Shown: piece by piece, positions 46,005 through 54,951 of the stretch | Layout: each line of letters opens with the position of its first letter | Numbering within the stretch: the first letter of the stretch is position 1 | Assembly (NCBI RefSeq): GCF_001889005.1 | Contig: NZ_CP018153.1 | Coordinates: 1,522,501-1,586,500, forward strand | DNA: 64,000 bases | Reading direction: 5' to 3' | Origin: Christiangramia salexigens | GTDB lineage: Bacteria > Bacteroidota > Bacteroidia > Flavobacteriales > Flavobacteriaceae | Notes under the pieces: generated by a model | What the model was told of the DNA's origin: nothing | The model's database searches: none | The model's input: the letters and a program-made list of their open reading frames with translations, nothing else | Made by a program: the position numbers and the translations under genes

Positions 46005-46748
46005 TTATTTTATTGCTACTTTAATTTCACCTTGCTGCTTGAAATAAGGCAGGTAACGCTTCAATCTTTCAGAGATCATATTAGATACACCATCACCAGT
46101 GATAGTTGCACCTGAAATCGCATCAACCTTATTATCCTTTTTATCTGAAGGGTCTATATCACCCTTAACAACAGATACACCAACTAAATTACCGTCTCCG
46201 TCAAAAATTCTTTCATTTTCGAAAGACTTCTTAAACCATTCCTTAGTGATCTCTGCCCCAAGTCCAGGAGTTTCTCCCAGGTGGTCAAAAGTTGCACCCT
46301 TTACGGTATTTACATCATCCTTCAAAGAAATATATCCAAAGATCGCATTCCAAAGACCACTACCTCTTAAAGGTACGATATAGTACTTTTCACCATCCAC
46401 ATCTGCGATGTATAATGGAAATACCTGATCTTTAACCGGTTTTTTCAATTCCTTGGCCAGATCTACGTTAAAAGCGTCTACAGATTCCTGCACCTCACCG
46501 TTTTCGTTTAAAGCGATCTCTTCTACTATATATTGATCATATAAAGCCTGTGCACCTGGACGGTCGGTTTCAACACCAACTGTTGCAAGAATGTTTTGCA
46601 TTTTTTCCTGTCGAACATTCTCCCTTTGTGTAGGCTGTAATGAAGTTGCAGCAAAAGCTAGTACCGAAGCCACAACCAATACCATGATCACGGCAAACAT
46701 AAATGTATAACCGTTGCTATTTGTTTTATTTACTGATTTTTCTTCCAT
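46005..46748 (-). CDS. nqrC: Na+-translocating NADH:quinone reductase subunit C
   Basis: NqrC carries a covalently bound FMN on the periplasmic side. The 247-residue protein has one N-terminal membrane helix (about residues 13-33) and the flavinylation motif [13 protein letters not shown] near residue 218, where Thr in SGAT is the acceptor for Apb[16 protein letters not shown] is also typical. nqrB and nqrD lie within two bases on each side. Confidence 0.97.
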   Translation of the reverse strand: MEEKSVNKTNSNGYTFMFAVIMVLVVASVLAFAATSLQPTQRENVRQEKMQNILATVGVETDRPGAQALYDQYIVEEIALNENGEVQESVDAFNVDLAKELKKPVKDQVFPLYIADVDGEKYYIVPLRGSGLWNAIFGYISLKDDVNTVKGATFDHLGETPGLGAEITKEWFKKSFENERIFDGDGNLVGVSVVKGDIDPSDKKDNKVDAISGATITGDGVSNMISERLKRYLPYFKQQGEIKVAIK

Positions 46749-46750
46749 AA

Positions 46751-47932
46751 CTAAACTGCTGTTTCTACCTGAGGATTAGCATTTTTAAGTCGTTTCTTTC
46801 TTCTGTTCACGTTCGCCTGAACCACATAGTGATCTATCGTTGGAGCGAATACGTTCATTAGAAGAATTCCAAGCATTACTCCTTCCGGATATGCAGGGTT
46901 AAATACACGTATCATTACAGACAGGAATCCAACAAGGAATCCATAGATCCACTTCCCTTTCATTGTCTGGGCAGCCGATACCGGATCGGTAGCCATAAAT
47001 ACAATACCAAAGGCAAGTCCACCAACCATAAGGTGTAAATACCAAGGGAAATTAGTAAGATCATTTCCTTCAACACCCATAGATGGAAGTGCGTTGAAGA
47101 TCAAGCCCATAATTGCAGCACCTATAAATGCACTTAGAATAATTCTCCAGCTTCCCACTTTGGTTAGCACAAGAATTAAGGCACCAGCAAGGATACAAAT
47201 CACAGAAGTTTCGGCAATAGACCCTGGTATCACACCAGCAAACATATCCATTGCAGAATATCCAACTTCATTTCCTGCTGCCAGTTTACCAAGTATAGTC
47301 TCACCGGAAACCGCATCTACTTCAGAAGCATTACTTACCCACACGCTGTTACCAGACATATAAGTAGGGTATGCAAAGAATGCAAATGCACGTGCAGTAA
47401 GCGCAGGGTTAAGAATATTCATTCCTGTACCACCAAACGCTTCCTTACCAACAAGAACAGCGAATACTACAGATAAAGCCACCATCCAAAGTGGAATATC
47501 TATAGGCATGATCATTGGAATTAGCAAACCTGTTACCAGATAGCCTTCGTTAACCTCGTGCCCTCTAAAAATCGCAAAGGCGAATTCAATTCCCAGACCA
47601 ACTGCATACGATACAGCGATCATTGGAATAATTTTCAAAGCACCATGACCAATCGCATCCCAGAAAGTAAAGGCCTCTCCAAGTTGCGTGTAATATTGAT
47701 AACCCCCATTCCACATTCCGAATATAAGTGCCGGAACAAGTGCAAGAACAACGGTAATCATGGTTCTTTTAAGGTCTACAGCATCACGTATGTGTGCTCC
47801 TTTTTGTGTTGTATGATTAGGAGTAAAAAGGAAAGTATCCAAAGCGTTTATCGCCGGAGCATACTTTTCTAATTTGTTACCCTTGTTAAAAGGCTCCCTT
47901 ATTTTATCTAATCTTTGTCTAATCCATTCCAT
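46751..47932 (-). CDS. nqrB: Na+-translocating NADH:quinone reductase subunit B
   Basis: NqrB is the main membrane subunit, with riboflavin and a covalent FMN. The 393-residue protein has about ten membrane helices (TAFAFFAYPTYMSG, GSIAETSVICILAGALILV, FMATDPVSAAQTMKGKW). The expected FMN acceptor is the Thr in DAVSGETILGKLA near residue 220, where SGET stands in place of the usual SGAT. Length is slightly shorter than Vibrio NqrB (about 410). It follows nqrA with a 14-base gap. Confidence 0.97.
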   Translation of the reverse strand: MEWIRQRLDKIREPFNKGNKLEKYAPAINALDTFLFTPNHTTQKGAHIRDAVDLKRTMITVVLALVPALIFGMWNGGYQYYTQLGEAFTFWDAIGHGALKIIPMIAVSYAVGLGIEFAFAIFRGHEVNEGYLVTGLLIPMIMPIDIPLWMVALSVVFAVLVGKEAFGGTGMNILNPALTARAFAFFAYPTYMSGNSVWVSNASEVDAVSGETILGKLAAGNEVGYSAMDMFAGVIPGSIAETSVICILAGALILVLTKVGSWRIILSAFIGAAIMGLIFNALPSMGVEGNDLTNFPWYLHLMVGGLAFGIVFMATDPVSAAQTMKGKWIYGFLVGFLSVMIRVFNPAYPEGVMLGILLMNVFAPTIDHYVVQANVNRRKKRLKNANPQVETAV

Positions 47933-47946
47933 AGTTCTTCAGCTTT

Positions 47947-49290
47947 TTAACCTACTTCGGTGATCATTAAATCCAGACCTAATCTGATTACTTCCTGAAT
48001 TTCAACTTTAGAAGTATTCACATATTCAACCAACGCAAAATCTTCAGGAGCTACCTCGTAGATCCCCAGATTTTCCATTTTCTCTATATCTCCGGCCATA
48101 CACGCTTTCACAAGCTGCATTGGATAGATATCCATAGGAAGTACTTCTTCCATTTCCCCCGTTACAACCAAAGCACGCTCCTCACCATTTAAATTGGTGG
48201 TAGGCGTAAACTTTCTTTTTGGGAACATCCAGGACAAAGAAGTCTTAGAGTTAGAGTGAATATTATTATAGGTAAATGGTAACCACCCAAACATCCTGTA
48301 GTTATCACCTTCAGGAATAAGCGTCACTTCATTATCAAGGAAACCTATGTATTGGTTATTGGAAAGCTTAGTCCCTGTAAGAACATCACCAGAAATGATT
48401 CTAACATCTGAAGGTGCTTCACCAATCAGATCAGAAACATTAGCCCCTATAAGAGTCTGATAATATTTTCTGTTTTTAGCTTCACTTCCTGCAAGGGCGA
48501 TTGTACGCTCAGCACGATATTCACCTGTTAAGAAAACATTACCCATAATAGCAACGTCTTCCACACCAACGGTCCAAACACGTTCACCTCTATTTATAGG
48601 ATCAATTTTATGGATCTGCACACCTACATTTCCAGCAGGGTGAGCTCCTTTAACATGGTGCAACTCGACTCCCTGAATATTCTGAAGATATTGAGCAGAA
48701 GTTTCATCTACAGATAAATGAACTTTTCCCGGGGTTAGCTTTTTCAAAGCATTGATCCCTTCCTGGAAAGCCTCTAGTTTATCCTTAATAATAAAACCTT
48801 TGTCTGCCGCAAGTGGCGCTGTAGAAACTGCAGAAATAAAAATGGCTTTTGGAGTATCTTTTGGATCAGCAACGATAGCATATGGTCGCTGATAAATAAA
48901 TGCTCCGCATCCACTTTCAAGAATTCTTTCTTTCACATCTTTAGCATCAGCCTTGGAAGCGTCTAGCTTACCAAAATCGCGGTAAGAATCTTCCGGATCT
49001 GCTTCGATGATAATTTCAAGAATTCTTCTTTTATCTCCTCGCTTAATTTCTTTAAGCACACCACTAACAGGTGTAGTAAAGCGAATTTGTTCTGTGTACT
49101 TTGAGTAGAAGATCTCATCACCGGCAAGAAGTTTTGCACCTTCTTTAACAACCATTTTAGGTACTACAGTGTGAAAATCCGGCGGCTTGATCGCGTAAGT
49201 CTTAGACCTCTGAGCCTTTACCAGCTCTTTATCCGCCTCTCCTTCTAATCGCAGAGATAATCCTCTTTTAATTCGAATGTCTTTTGACAT
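47947..49290 (-). CDS. nqrA: Na+-translocating NADH:quinone reductase subunit A
   Basis: NqrA is the soluble peripheral subunit that helps bind ubiquinone or its equivalent. The 447-residue protein has the standard length and segments: IRIKRGLSLRLEGEADKEL at the N-terminus, MVVKEGAKLLAGDEIFYSK, HPAGNVGVQIHKIDPI and a C-terminal end LVEYVNTSKVEIQEVIRLGL. It is the first gene of nqrABCDEF and has a consensus promoter upstream. Confidence 0.97.
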   Translation of the reverse strand: MSKDIRIKRGLSLRLEGEADKELVKAQRSKTYAIKPPDFHTVVPKMVVKEGAKLLAGDEIFYSKYTEQIRFTTPVSGVLKEIKRGDKRRILEIIIEADPEDSYRDFGKLDASKADAKDVKERILESGCGAFIYQRPYAIVADPKDTPKAIFISAVSTAPLAADKGFIIKDKLEAFQEGINALKKLTPGKVHLSVDETSAQYLQNIQGVELHHVKGAHPAGNVGVQIHKIDPINRGERVWTVGVEDVAIMGNVFLTGEYRAERTIALAGSEAKNRKYYQTLIGANVSDLIGEAPSDVRIISGDVLTGTKLSNNQYIGFLDNEVTLIPEGDNYRMFGWLPFTYNNIHSNSKTSLSWMFPKRKFTPTTNLNGEERALVVTGEMEEVLPMDIYPMQLVKACMAGDIEKMENLGIYEVAPEDFALVEYVNTSKVEIQEVIRLGLDLMITEVG

Positions 49291-49330
49291 AGGATGGAGT
49301 GTATGTTAAAATTTTTAGTTTAAAGTCGTG

Positions 49331-49363
49331 CAAATTTAAGAATTTTCACTCCACTTCTCCCAA
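49331..49363 (-). promoter_or_regulatory. Promoter of the nqr operon
   Basis: On the minus strand TTG (49361-49363) and TAAATTTG (49331-49338) are 22 bases apart. Initiation near 49325 leaves a 35-base leader to the nqrA ATG. Confidence 0.6.
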
Positions 49364-49427
49364 CAATTAAAAGAATTTTACTTGAGTCAACTGTTAAAAT
49401 AAACGGAGAATTAATCGTTATTTCTGT

Positions 49428-49435
49428 TAACTTTG
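49428..49435 (+). promoter_or_regulatory. -7-type box that decides the T9SS plug-protein start
   Basis: TAACTTTG matches TAnnTTTG, and its last three bases (TTG, 49433-49435) are the first in-frame start of the following gene. Because that TTG lies in the promoter box, the real start is likely the ATG at 49451. No -33 TTG is seen at the usual spacing. Confidence 0.4.
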
Positions 49436-49450
49436 TTTATTATTTTCCAT

Positions 49451-50704
49451 ATGAAAGACTATTTATACATTTTATGTCTACTGCTTTCTTTTCATATCTG
49501 CATGGCCCAGACTCTTGAAGAAACACCCCCTCCAAACTATATAAGAACAGTTATATTAAGCAGTGGTTCACTGGAAAATACCGGCAACCCCATAATTAGA
49601 CTTGGAGAAAGATTAAATCTAAGTTTTGACGATATCATTGGTGATGAAGCAGACTATTATTACACTATACAGCATTATAATTATGACTGGACTCCAAGCA
49701 AACTCTCAAAGAATGAATACCTGAATGGTTTTGATGATGTAAGGATCTCGAACTACCAAAATGCCTATAATACACTTCAGCCCTATACACATTACGAATT
49801 AACGATCCCAAACACCAATGTTCAAGGCCTAAAGGTTTCAGGCAATTATGTGATCAATGTTTTTAACGCTAACCGGGAGCTTGTGTTTTCAAGAAAATTC
49901 ATGGTTTACGAACCCATTGCCCAGATCGAAGCCGAAGTTAAAAGGTCCCGAGATCTTAAATTTATTGATGAACGCCAGGTTGTCAATTTTTCGATCAATT
50001 CTCCAGAATTGTTACTAAAAAATCCGGGTGAAAATGTAAAAGTTAGTCTCATCCAGAATGGCAACCTTAAGTCTGCCATCACCAACATTAAACCACAATT
50101 TACAATTGGCAACGAATTAATTTACCGCTATAACAACGAAACTTCTTTCTGGGGCGGAAATGAATATTTTCAATTTGATAATAAAGACTTAAGAGCAACC
50201 ACAGCAGATATTTCCAGTGTAGAATTAAACAAACTTTATCACCATTTTCTATTTCCAGATTTTACAAGGAGTGATAATCCCTACACATATAACCCAGATA
50301 TTAACGGGGGATTTGTTGTACGGAATCTATTGGGTCAAAACTCCAACATTGAAGCCGAATATGTCTGGGTGCATTTCAAGCTTAAAAATTTTGATGATAT
50401 TGGAAATGGAAAGATACATTTATATGGTGGCTTCAATAATTTCGAGATCAATGAGAGCACCTCACTAAAATACAATGAGGAATCAGGCTATTATGAAACC
50501 GCCAGATTATTCAAGCAAGGTTATTACAACTATAAATACGTTCTGGTAAATAATGAAGGTGAATTACTGGATGGCTTTATAAGCGGAAATTTTGATGAGA
50601 CCGAAAATGCATACAGTATTCTTGTCTATTATCGTAATCCTGGTGCGAGATACGACCGTTTAATAGGGGCGGGATATACCAATTCAAGAAATATAAGAAA
50701 TTAA
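49451..50704 (+). CDS. Type IX secretion system plug protein (DUF5103)
   Basis: The 417-residue exported protein has a signal peptide ending ICMAQ (residues 1-19), then PPPNYIRTVILSSGSLENTGNPIIRLGERLNLSFDD-like beta strands, YYTIQHYNYDWTPSKLSKNEYLNGFDD, a long beta-rich region, and the C-terminal NAYSILVYYRNPGARYDRLIG. This pattern is the DUF5103 family. From published T9SS work as I recall it, this family is the plug that closes the outer-membrane translocon SprA from the periplasmic side. The ATG at 49451 gives a normal signal peptide. The gene is followed by DUF3667 with a 15-base gap. Confidence 0.9.
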   Translation: MKDYLYILCLLLSFHICMAQTLEETPPPNYIRTVILSSGSLENTGNPIIRLGERLNLSFDDIIGDEADYYYTIQHYNYDWTPSKLSKNEYLNGFDDVRISNYQNAYNTLQPYTHYELTIPNTNVQGLKVSGNYVINVFNANRELVFSRKFMVYEPIAQIEAEVKRSRDLKFIDERQVVNFSINSPELLLKNPGENVKVSLIQNGNLKSAITNIKPQFTIGNELIYRYNNETSFWGGNEYFQFDNKDLRATTADISSVELNKLYHHFLFPDFTRSDNPYTYNPDINGGFVVRNLLGQNSNIEAEYVWVHFKLKNFDDIGNGKIHLYGGFNNFEINESTSLKYNEESGYYETARLFKQGYYNYKYVLVNNEGELLDGFISGNFDETENAYSILVYYRNPGARYDRLIGAGYTNSRNIRN

Positions 50705-50719
50705 ACTTTCAATAATCAG

Positions 50720-51808
50720 TTGAGTAAAGACCGTTCAATTTTAAGATATCGAGGAGAACGCTGTCTAAACTGTGATCTTCCAATAGAAAGAAGCGACAAG
50801 TACTGTCCTAATTGTGGACAATTGAATAGTACAAAAAAGTTAAGCTTCGATGACTTTTTTTCCGAATTTTTCTCAGGTGTTTTCGCCTATGATTCTCGCT
50901 TTCAACGAACATTAAGAGTACTTCTGTTTAAGCCTGGAAAAATTTCTAAAGATTATATTGAAGGTAAGCGCATGCGGTATGCGAATCCGTTTAGATTCTA
51001 TCTGAGCGCTTCTATACTCTTCTTTTTGATTTTTGGTTCCGTGATCAATCTGGACGAGGAGTTTACCGAATCCGGAGCACCTTCCGCCGTTGAAATTCAG
51101 GATCAGACCTCCATTACTGTCGCGAATAATAAACCAGCCATCAATGATAGCATTGACTTCCACCCGGAATTAATAGCTAAAAGTATCGAGGAAGAAAAAG
51201 ATTCATTGAATTACCGGAATTATTTAATTACTAAAGCAGACCTTGATTCATTGAACCGGCTGGAATTAAATATTAAAAAGTTCTGGTTATTTTATGAATT
51301 TCAGGAGGAAACTAAGGTTAGGAGTTCTGAAAAAGCGATGGAGTGTATGGACCTGCCAAAATCAAAGTTTAATCTTTGGTTTTATAAAAAAGCCGTAGAC
51401 GCTGGAACCTTTAAAGAAAACCCTAAATTATTTATCGAATATTTCATTGGCAAATTACCTTTTATAATATTCTTTTACCTGCCGGTATTTGCATTTTTCA
51501 TCTACTTACTTTACCTGAGACGGCGTTTTAGTTACATGGAGCATTTAATTTTTGCCTTCCATGTTCAAACCATGTTCTTTATACTTTATGCTATTGCCTT
51601 TTTAATTAAATCCTTCACAGATGATATTTGGGCTATAAGCATGGCAAACCTTATTTTTCTGATCTATTTATACAAAGGAATGCGCAGTTTCTATGGCCAG
51701 GGACGTGTTAAAACCATTTTAAAATTCCTGATTTTAAATCTAATATTCTTACTTTTAGCTGTGATTGCAGCAATAATTGCATTGCTGGTTTCCTTTTCGA
51801 TATATTAA
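50720..51808 (+). CDS. DUF3667 membrane protein with zinc ribbon
   Basis: A 362-residue protein with an N-terminal zinc ribbon (two CxxC pairs in ERCLNCDLPIERSDKYCPNC, about residues 13-34). The DUF3667 core is FFSGVFAYDSRFQRTLRVLL and GKISKDYIEGKRMRYANPFRFYLSASILFF. A polar extracytoplasmic part spans about 120-230, and three to four more membrane helices occupy about 235-362. Function is unknown. It starts with TTG at 50720, because the zinc ribbon begins 14 residues later and the next Met is at residue 83. Confidence 0.85.
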   Translation: MSKDRSILRYRGERCLNCDLPIERSDKYCPNCGQLNSTKKLSFDDFFSEFFSGVFAYDSRFQRTLRVLLFKPGKISKDYIEGKRMRYANPFRFYLSASILFFLIFGSVINLDEEFTESGAPSAVEIQDQTSITVANNKPAINDSIDFHPELIAKSIEEEKDSLNYRNYLITKADLDSLNRLELNIKKFWLFYEFQEETKVRSSEKAMECMDLPKSKFNLWFYKKAVDAGTFKENPKLFIEYFIGKLPFIIFFYLPVFAFFIYLLYLRRRFSYMEHLIFAFHVQTMFFILYAIAFLIKSFTDDIWAISMANLIFLIYLYKGMRSFYGQGRVKTILKFLILNLIFLLLAVIAAIIALLVSFSIY

Positions 51809-51810
51809 AT

Positions 51811-52197
51811 ATGATCCAACAAGTTACCAGAGGAATAAAGATTTCAGTCGAAACGCATTTCGAAGGCATGTTCTATAAGAACTATAAGAAGCACTTTGCT
51901 TTTGGATATCAGATCACCATCGAGAATCAAAGTAACGACTCAGTTCAGCTTAAATCCAGATTCTGGAAAATTAAAGATGCTCTTAACAGGACCGAAACAG
52001 TTTCAGGAGAAGGTGTCATTGGTAAGAAACCGGTTATAAAGCCGGGGGAGAGACATACCTATCAAAGTGGTTGCTTACTTACTGGGCCTTTTGGAGCCAT
52101 GAGCGGACATTATAATATGATCAATTTCACATCTACCAGAAATTTTCATGTTGAAATCCCCTCTTTTCAGCTTAGTGCACCTTATGCATTAAATTGA
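51811..52197 (+). CDS. apaG: ApaG-like protein
   Basis: A 128-residue ApaG/FBA-domain protein with an immunoglobulin-like beta sandwich. It contains TRGIKISVETHF, FAFGYQITIENQSNDSVQLKSRFWKI, and GEGVIGKKPVIKPGERHTYQSGCLLTGPFGAMSGHY. ApaG was linked to Co2+ resistance and Mg2+ efflux in Salmonella, but its direct activity is not known. It starts two bases after DUF3667, and its end overlaps the converging NRDE gene by 16 bases. Confidence 0.95.
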   Translation: MIQQVTRGIKISVETHFEGMFYKNYKKHFAFGYQITIENQSNDSVQLKSRFWKIKDALNRTETVSGEGVIGKKPVIKPGERHTYQSGCLLTGPFGAMSGHYNMINFTSTRNFHVEIPSFQLSAPYALN

Positions 52198-52901
52198 ATA
52201 AACTCATCAGTCACTTCATTTTGAAGTAAATTCTTATGCCAGAACTTTAATCCTGTTTTTGAATTAAACACCTGAGTAATACTCTTTGTTTTTAAAAATC
52301 CGCGATCTATAATCATATCTTTATCCTTATCCCCTTCCCCGGCATTATGATGGAAATTTAATAGTGACTCCGGATTTAATCCATTTGTATTCTTTAGTTC
52401 ATCAAACCATTTTCGTCTTAGAGCCCGAGTTTCGCGAGGGTATAATGGAGACGACGACCAGATATATTCTTTATACTGTAGTTGAGTCACTTTTATATCT
52501 TCAGCATTCCAGATCAATTCATAAAAAACCATAGTATTATTCCAGTCTACAATAATCATTGTAAAAGGCTCTATCCCTGAAAGTGGATAATCTTCAAATA
52601 ATTTGCTTAGATCTTTTTCAGCAAGAAAATCCTTCACCACCACTCCTCTGCTTTTACGGTATGTTGCCTGGCGAACATGCGGCTCTTCGGCGCCATTCAT
52701 AAGACACACGCAGCGATCTATTTCGCTAACTCCAATCCATGTCCCTCCGGCTTGCTGGTCTTTTGGAAAATAGAGCTTTTTAGACTTATAGATTTCAGTT
52801 GACGGATTCATAGTTTGCCTGCTCACTGCCTCATCTCTGTTAGAGGTCAAAATAAATCCGTTCGGCGCATCAGGGTGTGGCACGAGACTAATAGTACACA
52901 T
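52182..52901 (-). CDS. NRDE-family (TANGO2-like) protein
   Basis: The 239-residue protein begins with MCTISLVPHPDAPNGFILTSNRDEAVSR, the signature of the NRDE family, with the catalytic-type Cys2 and an N-R-D-E box at residues 21-24. Bacterial members show an N-terminal nucleophile fold with a Cys as potential nucleophile; the human homologue is TANGO2. The substrate is not known. YIWSSSPLYP and a C-terminal helix are typical. It is divergent from pruA. Confidence 0.9.
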   Translation of the reverse strand: MCTISLVPHPDAPNGFILTSNRDEAVSRQTMNPSTEIYKSKKLYFPKDQQAGGTWIGVSEIDRCVCLMNGAEEPHVRQATYRKSRGVVVKDFLAEKDLSKLFEDYPLSGIEPFTMIIVDWNNTMVFYELIWNAEDIKVTQLQYKEYIWSSSPLYPRETRALRRKWFDELKNTNGLNPESLLNFHHNAGEGDKDKDMIIDRGFLKTKSITQVFNSKTGLKFWHKNLLQNEVTDEFIQFNA

Positions 52902-53040
52902 GGAAAAAAGTCAAAATTTTAAGGAAAATTACGAAAAAAGTTAAGCTTTCGTGAAGTCCTTTCGCAAGTACTTCAAAACCACTTAATTTTTTTACCTTTA
53001 GCGCAATTAAATTACAATCGAGAAAAAAGTAAAAAAAATT

Positions 53041-54669
53041 ATGGGAAAAGGATTTTTTCACGTTCCTGTAGCAGTTAACGAACCAGTAAAAAGTTACGCT
53101 CCAGGAACCCCGGAAAGAGAAGAAGTATTACTTACTTACAAAGACTTATACAATTCCAAAATGGATGTTCCTCTGTATATAGGTTCTGAAGAAATCAAAA
53201 CTGGGGACACTGAAACCATGCACCCTCCACACGATCACAAACATGATCTTGGTGTATATCATAAAGCCAAAAAGAAACATATCCAAAAAGCAATAGATAC
53301 TGCACTAGAGGCCAGAACTCGTTGGGCAGATCTAGAATGGGAACAAAGAGCAGCTGTATTCTTAAAAGCAGCTGATCTTATTGCAGGTAAATACCGTTCA
53401 AGAATCAATGCTGCGACAATGATTGGGCAGTCTAAGAATATTTATCAGGCCGAGATTGATTCAGCTTGTGAGTTATGCGACTTCCTTAGATTCAATGTTG
53501 AGTATATGTCGCAGATTTATGATGAGCAGCCAGAATCATCTGATGGAGCATGGAACAGAGTTGAATACAGACCTTTAGAAGGTTTTGTTTACGCAATTAC
53601 ACCTTTCAACTTTACTGCAATTGCTGGTAACCTACCATCAAGTGCAGCCTTAATGGGTAACGTTGCGATCTGGAAGCCAAGTGATAGTCAGGTATTTTCT
53701 GCTCAGGTTATCATGGAAGTATTTAAGGAAGCTGGAATGCCAGATGGTGTTATCAATATGGTAATGGGAGATCCTGAAATGATCACCGATACTATTTTGG
53801 CAAGCCCGGATTTTGCAGGTATCCACTTTACAGGAAGTACTACGGTATTTAAAAATATCTGGCAAAAAATTGGTAATAACATTCATAATTATAAAACCTA
53901 TCCAAGAATAGTTGGAGAAACAGGTGGTAAAGATTTTATTGTTGCACACCCATCTTCTAATGCAGAGCAGGTAGCTACTGCAATCTCTCGTGGAGCTTTT
54001 GAATTCCAGGGACAAAAGTGTAGTGCGGCTTCCAGAGTTTATTTACCGGAAAGCCTTTGGCCAAGAATTAAAGAATTGGTTGTAGAAGATGTACAATCCT
54101 TCAAAATGGGCTCTCCAGAAGATATGAGCAACTTTATCACTGCCGTTATTCACGAAGGTTCTTTTGATAAACTTGCCAAATATATAGACCAGGCGAAAAA
54201 AGATAAGAATGCTGAGATCGTAGTAGGTGGTAACTATGACAAATCCAAAGGTTACTTTGTTGAACCAACAGTGATCCTTACTACAGATCCTCACTATACT
54301 ACTATGGAAACCGAATTATTCGGCCCTGTAGTTACTATATATGTATATAAAGATGAAGACTGGGAAAAAACATTGAAGCTTGTTGACGAGACTAGCATCT
54401 ATGGTTTAACCGGAGCAGTATTCTCTGGCGACCGCTATGAATTAAGCAAGGCAACTAAAGCTCTTCAAAATTCTGCCGGTAACTTCTATCTTAACGATAA
54501 GCCAACCGGAGCTGTTGTAGGACAACAACCATTTGGTGGAGCTAGAGCCAGCGGTACTAATGACAAAGCAGGATCTAAACTTAATCTGATGAGATGGATC
54601 TCTCCAAGATTAATTAAAGAGACCTATACCGCAGCAACCGATTACAAATATCCTTTTATGGGCGAGTAA
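53041..54669 (+). CDS. pruA: 1-pyrroline-5-carboxylate (glutamate semialdehyde) dehydrogenase
   Basis: PruA oxidises glutamate gamma-semialdehyde to glutamate with NAD+, the second step of proline catabolism. The 542-residue protein is of the long single-domain type. The Rossmann segment NVAIWKPSDSQVFSA binds NAD, IVGETGGKDFIVAH carries the catalytic Glu (about residue 296), and FEFQGQKCSAASRVY carries the catalytic Cys (about 330). PFGGARASGTNDKAG is the C-terminal family motif. No putA/proline dehydrogenase is adjacent. A strong terminator follows. Confidence 0.96.
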   Translation: MGKGFFHVPVAVNEPVKSYAPGTPEREEVLLTYKDLYNSKMDVPLYIGSEEIKTGDTETMHPPHDHKHDLGVYHKAKKKHIQKAIDTALEARTRWADLEWEQRAAVFLKAADLIAGKYRSRINAATMIGQSKNIYQAEIDSACELCDFLRFNVEYMSQIYDEQPESSDGAWNRVEYRPLEGFVYAITPFNFTAIAGNLPSSAALMGNVAIWKPSDSQVFSAQVIMEVFKEAGMPDGVINMVMGDPEMITDTILASPDFAGIHFTGSTTVFKNIWQKIGNNIHNYKTYPRIVGETGGKDFIVAHPSSNAEQVATAISRGAFEFQGQKCSAASRVYLPESLWPRIKELVVEDVQSFKMGSPEDMSNFITAVIHEGSFDKLAKYIDQAKKDKNAEIVVGGNYDKSKGYFVEPTVILTTDPHYTTMETELFGPVVTIYVYKDEDWEKTLKLVDETSIYGLTGAVFSGDRYELSKATKALQNSAGNFYLNDKPTGAVVGQQPFGGARASGTNDKAGSKLNLMRWISPRLIKETYTAATDYKYPFMGE

Positions 54670-54690
54670 TATCACCCAAATATTATATAA

Positions 54691-54716
54691 AAACCACCGG
54701 TCTTCCGGTGGTTTTT
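54691..54716 (+). terminator. Terminator of pruA
   Basis: AAACCACCGG (54691-54700) pairs with CCGGTGGTTT (54705-54714) around TCTT and runs into six T. It lies 22 bases past the stop codon. Confidence 0.9.
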
Positions 54717-54914
54717 TGTTTATAAATTCCTACAAGCCAAAATTTTATTTAATCCTTTTTTTTGAGTTTTCAGCGATTTTAAGAGTTTCTTGCCGAATTT
54801 TTAGAGTTTATTAAGAAATTTAATTTACTTTTAAAAGCTAAACCTCAGATACCTAACCAATTAATTAGGTTAGTGAACCTACAAATTTTTGCCCCACAAG
54901 AATACCCCTACATG

Positions 54915-54937
54915 ACTAATACAATATTGTTATTAGT
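54915..54937. promoter_or_regulatory. Near-perfect palindrome upstream of the giant surface-protein gene
   Basis: ACTAATA (54915-54921) and TATTAGT (54931-54937) are exact reverse complements flanking CAATATTG, itself a palindrome, with one extra T. The 23-base element ends 14 bases before the ATG of the giant gene. It could be an operator or a leader hairpin over the ribosome-binding region. Upstream of it, CTAACC/GGTTAG (about 54855-54875) is another small inverted repeat. No consensus promoter is seen in the 235-base gap. Confidence 0.5.
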
Positions 54938-54951
54938 AAAATCATTGGCGT

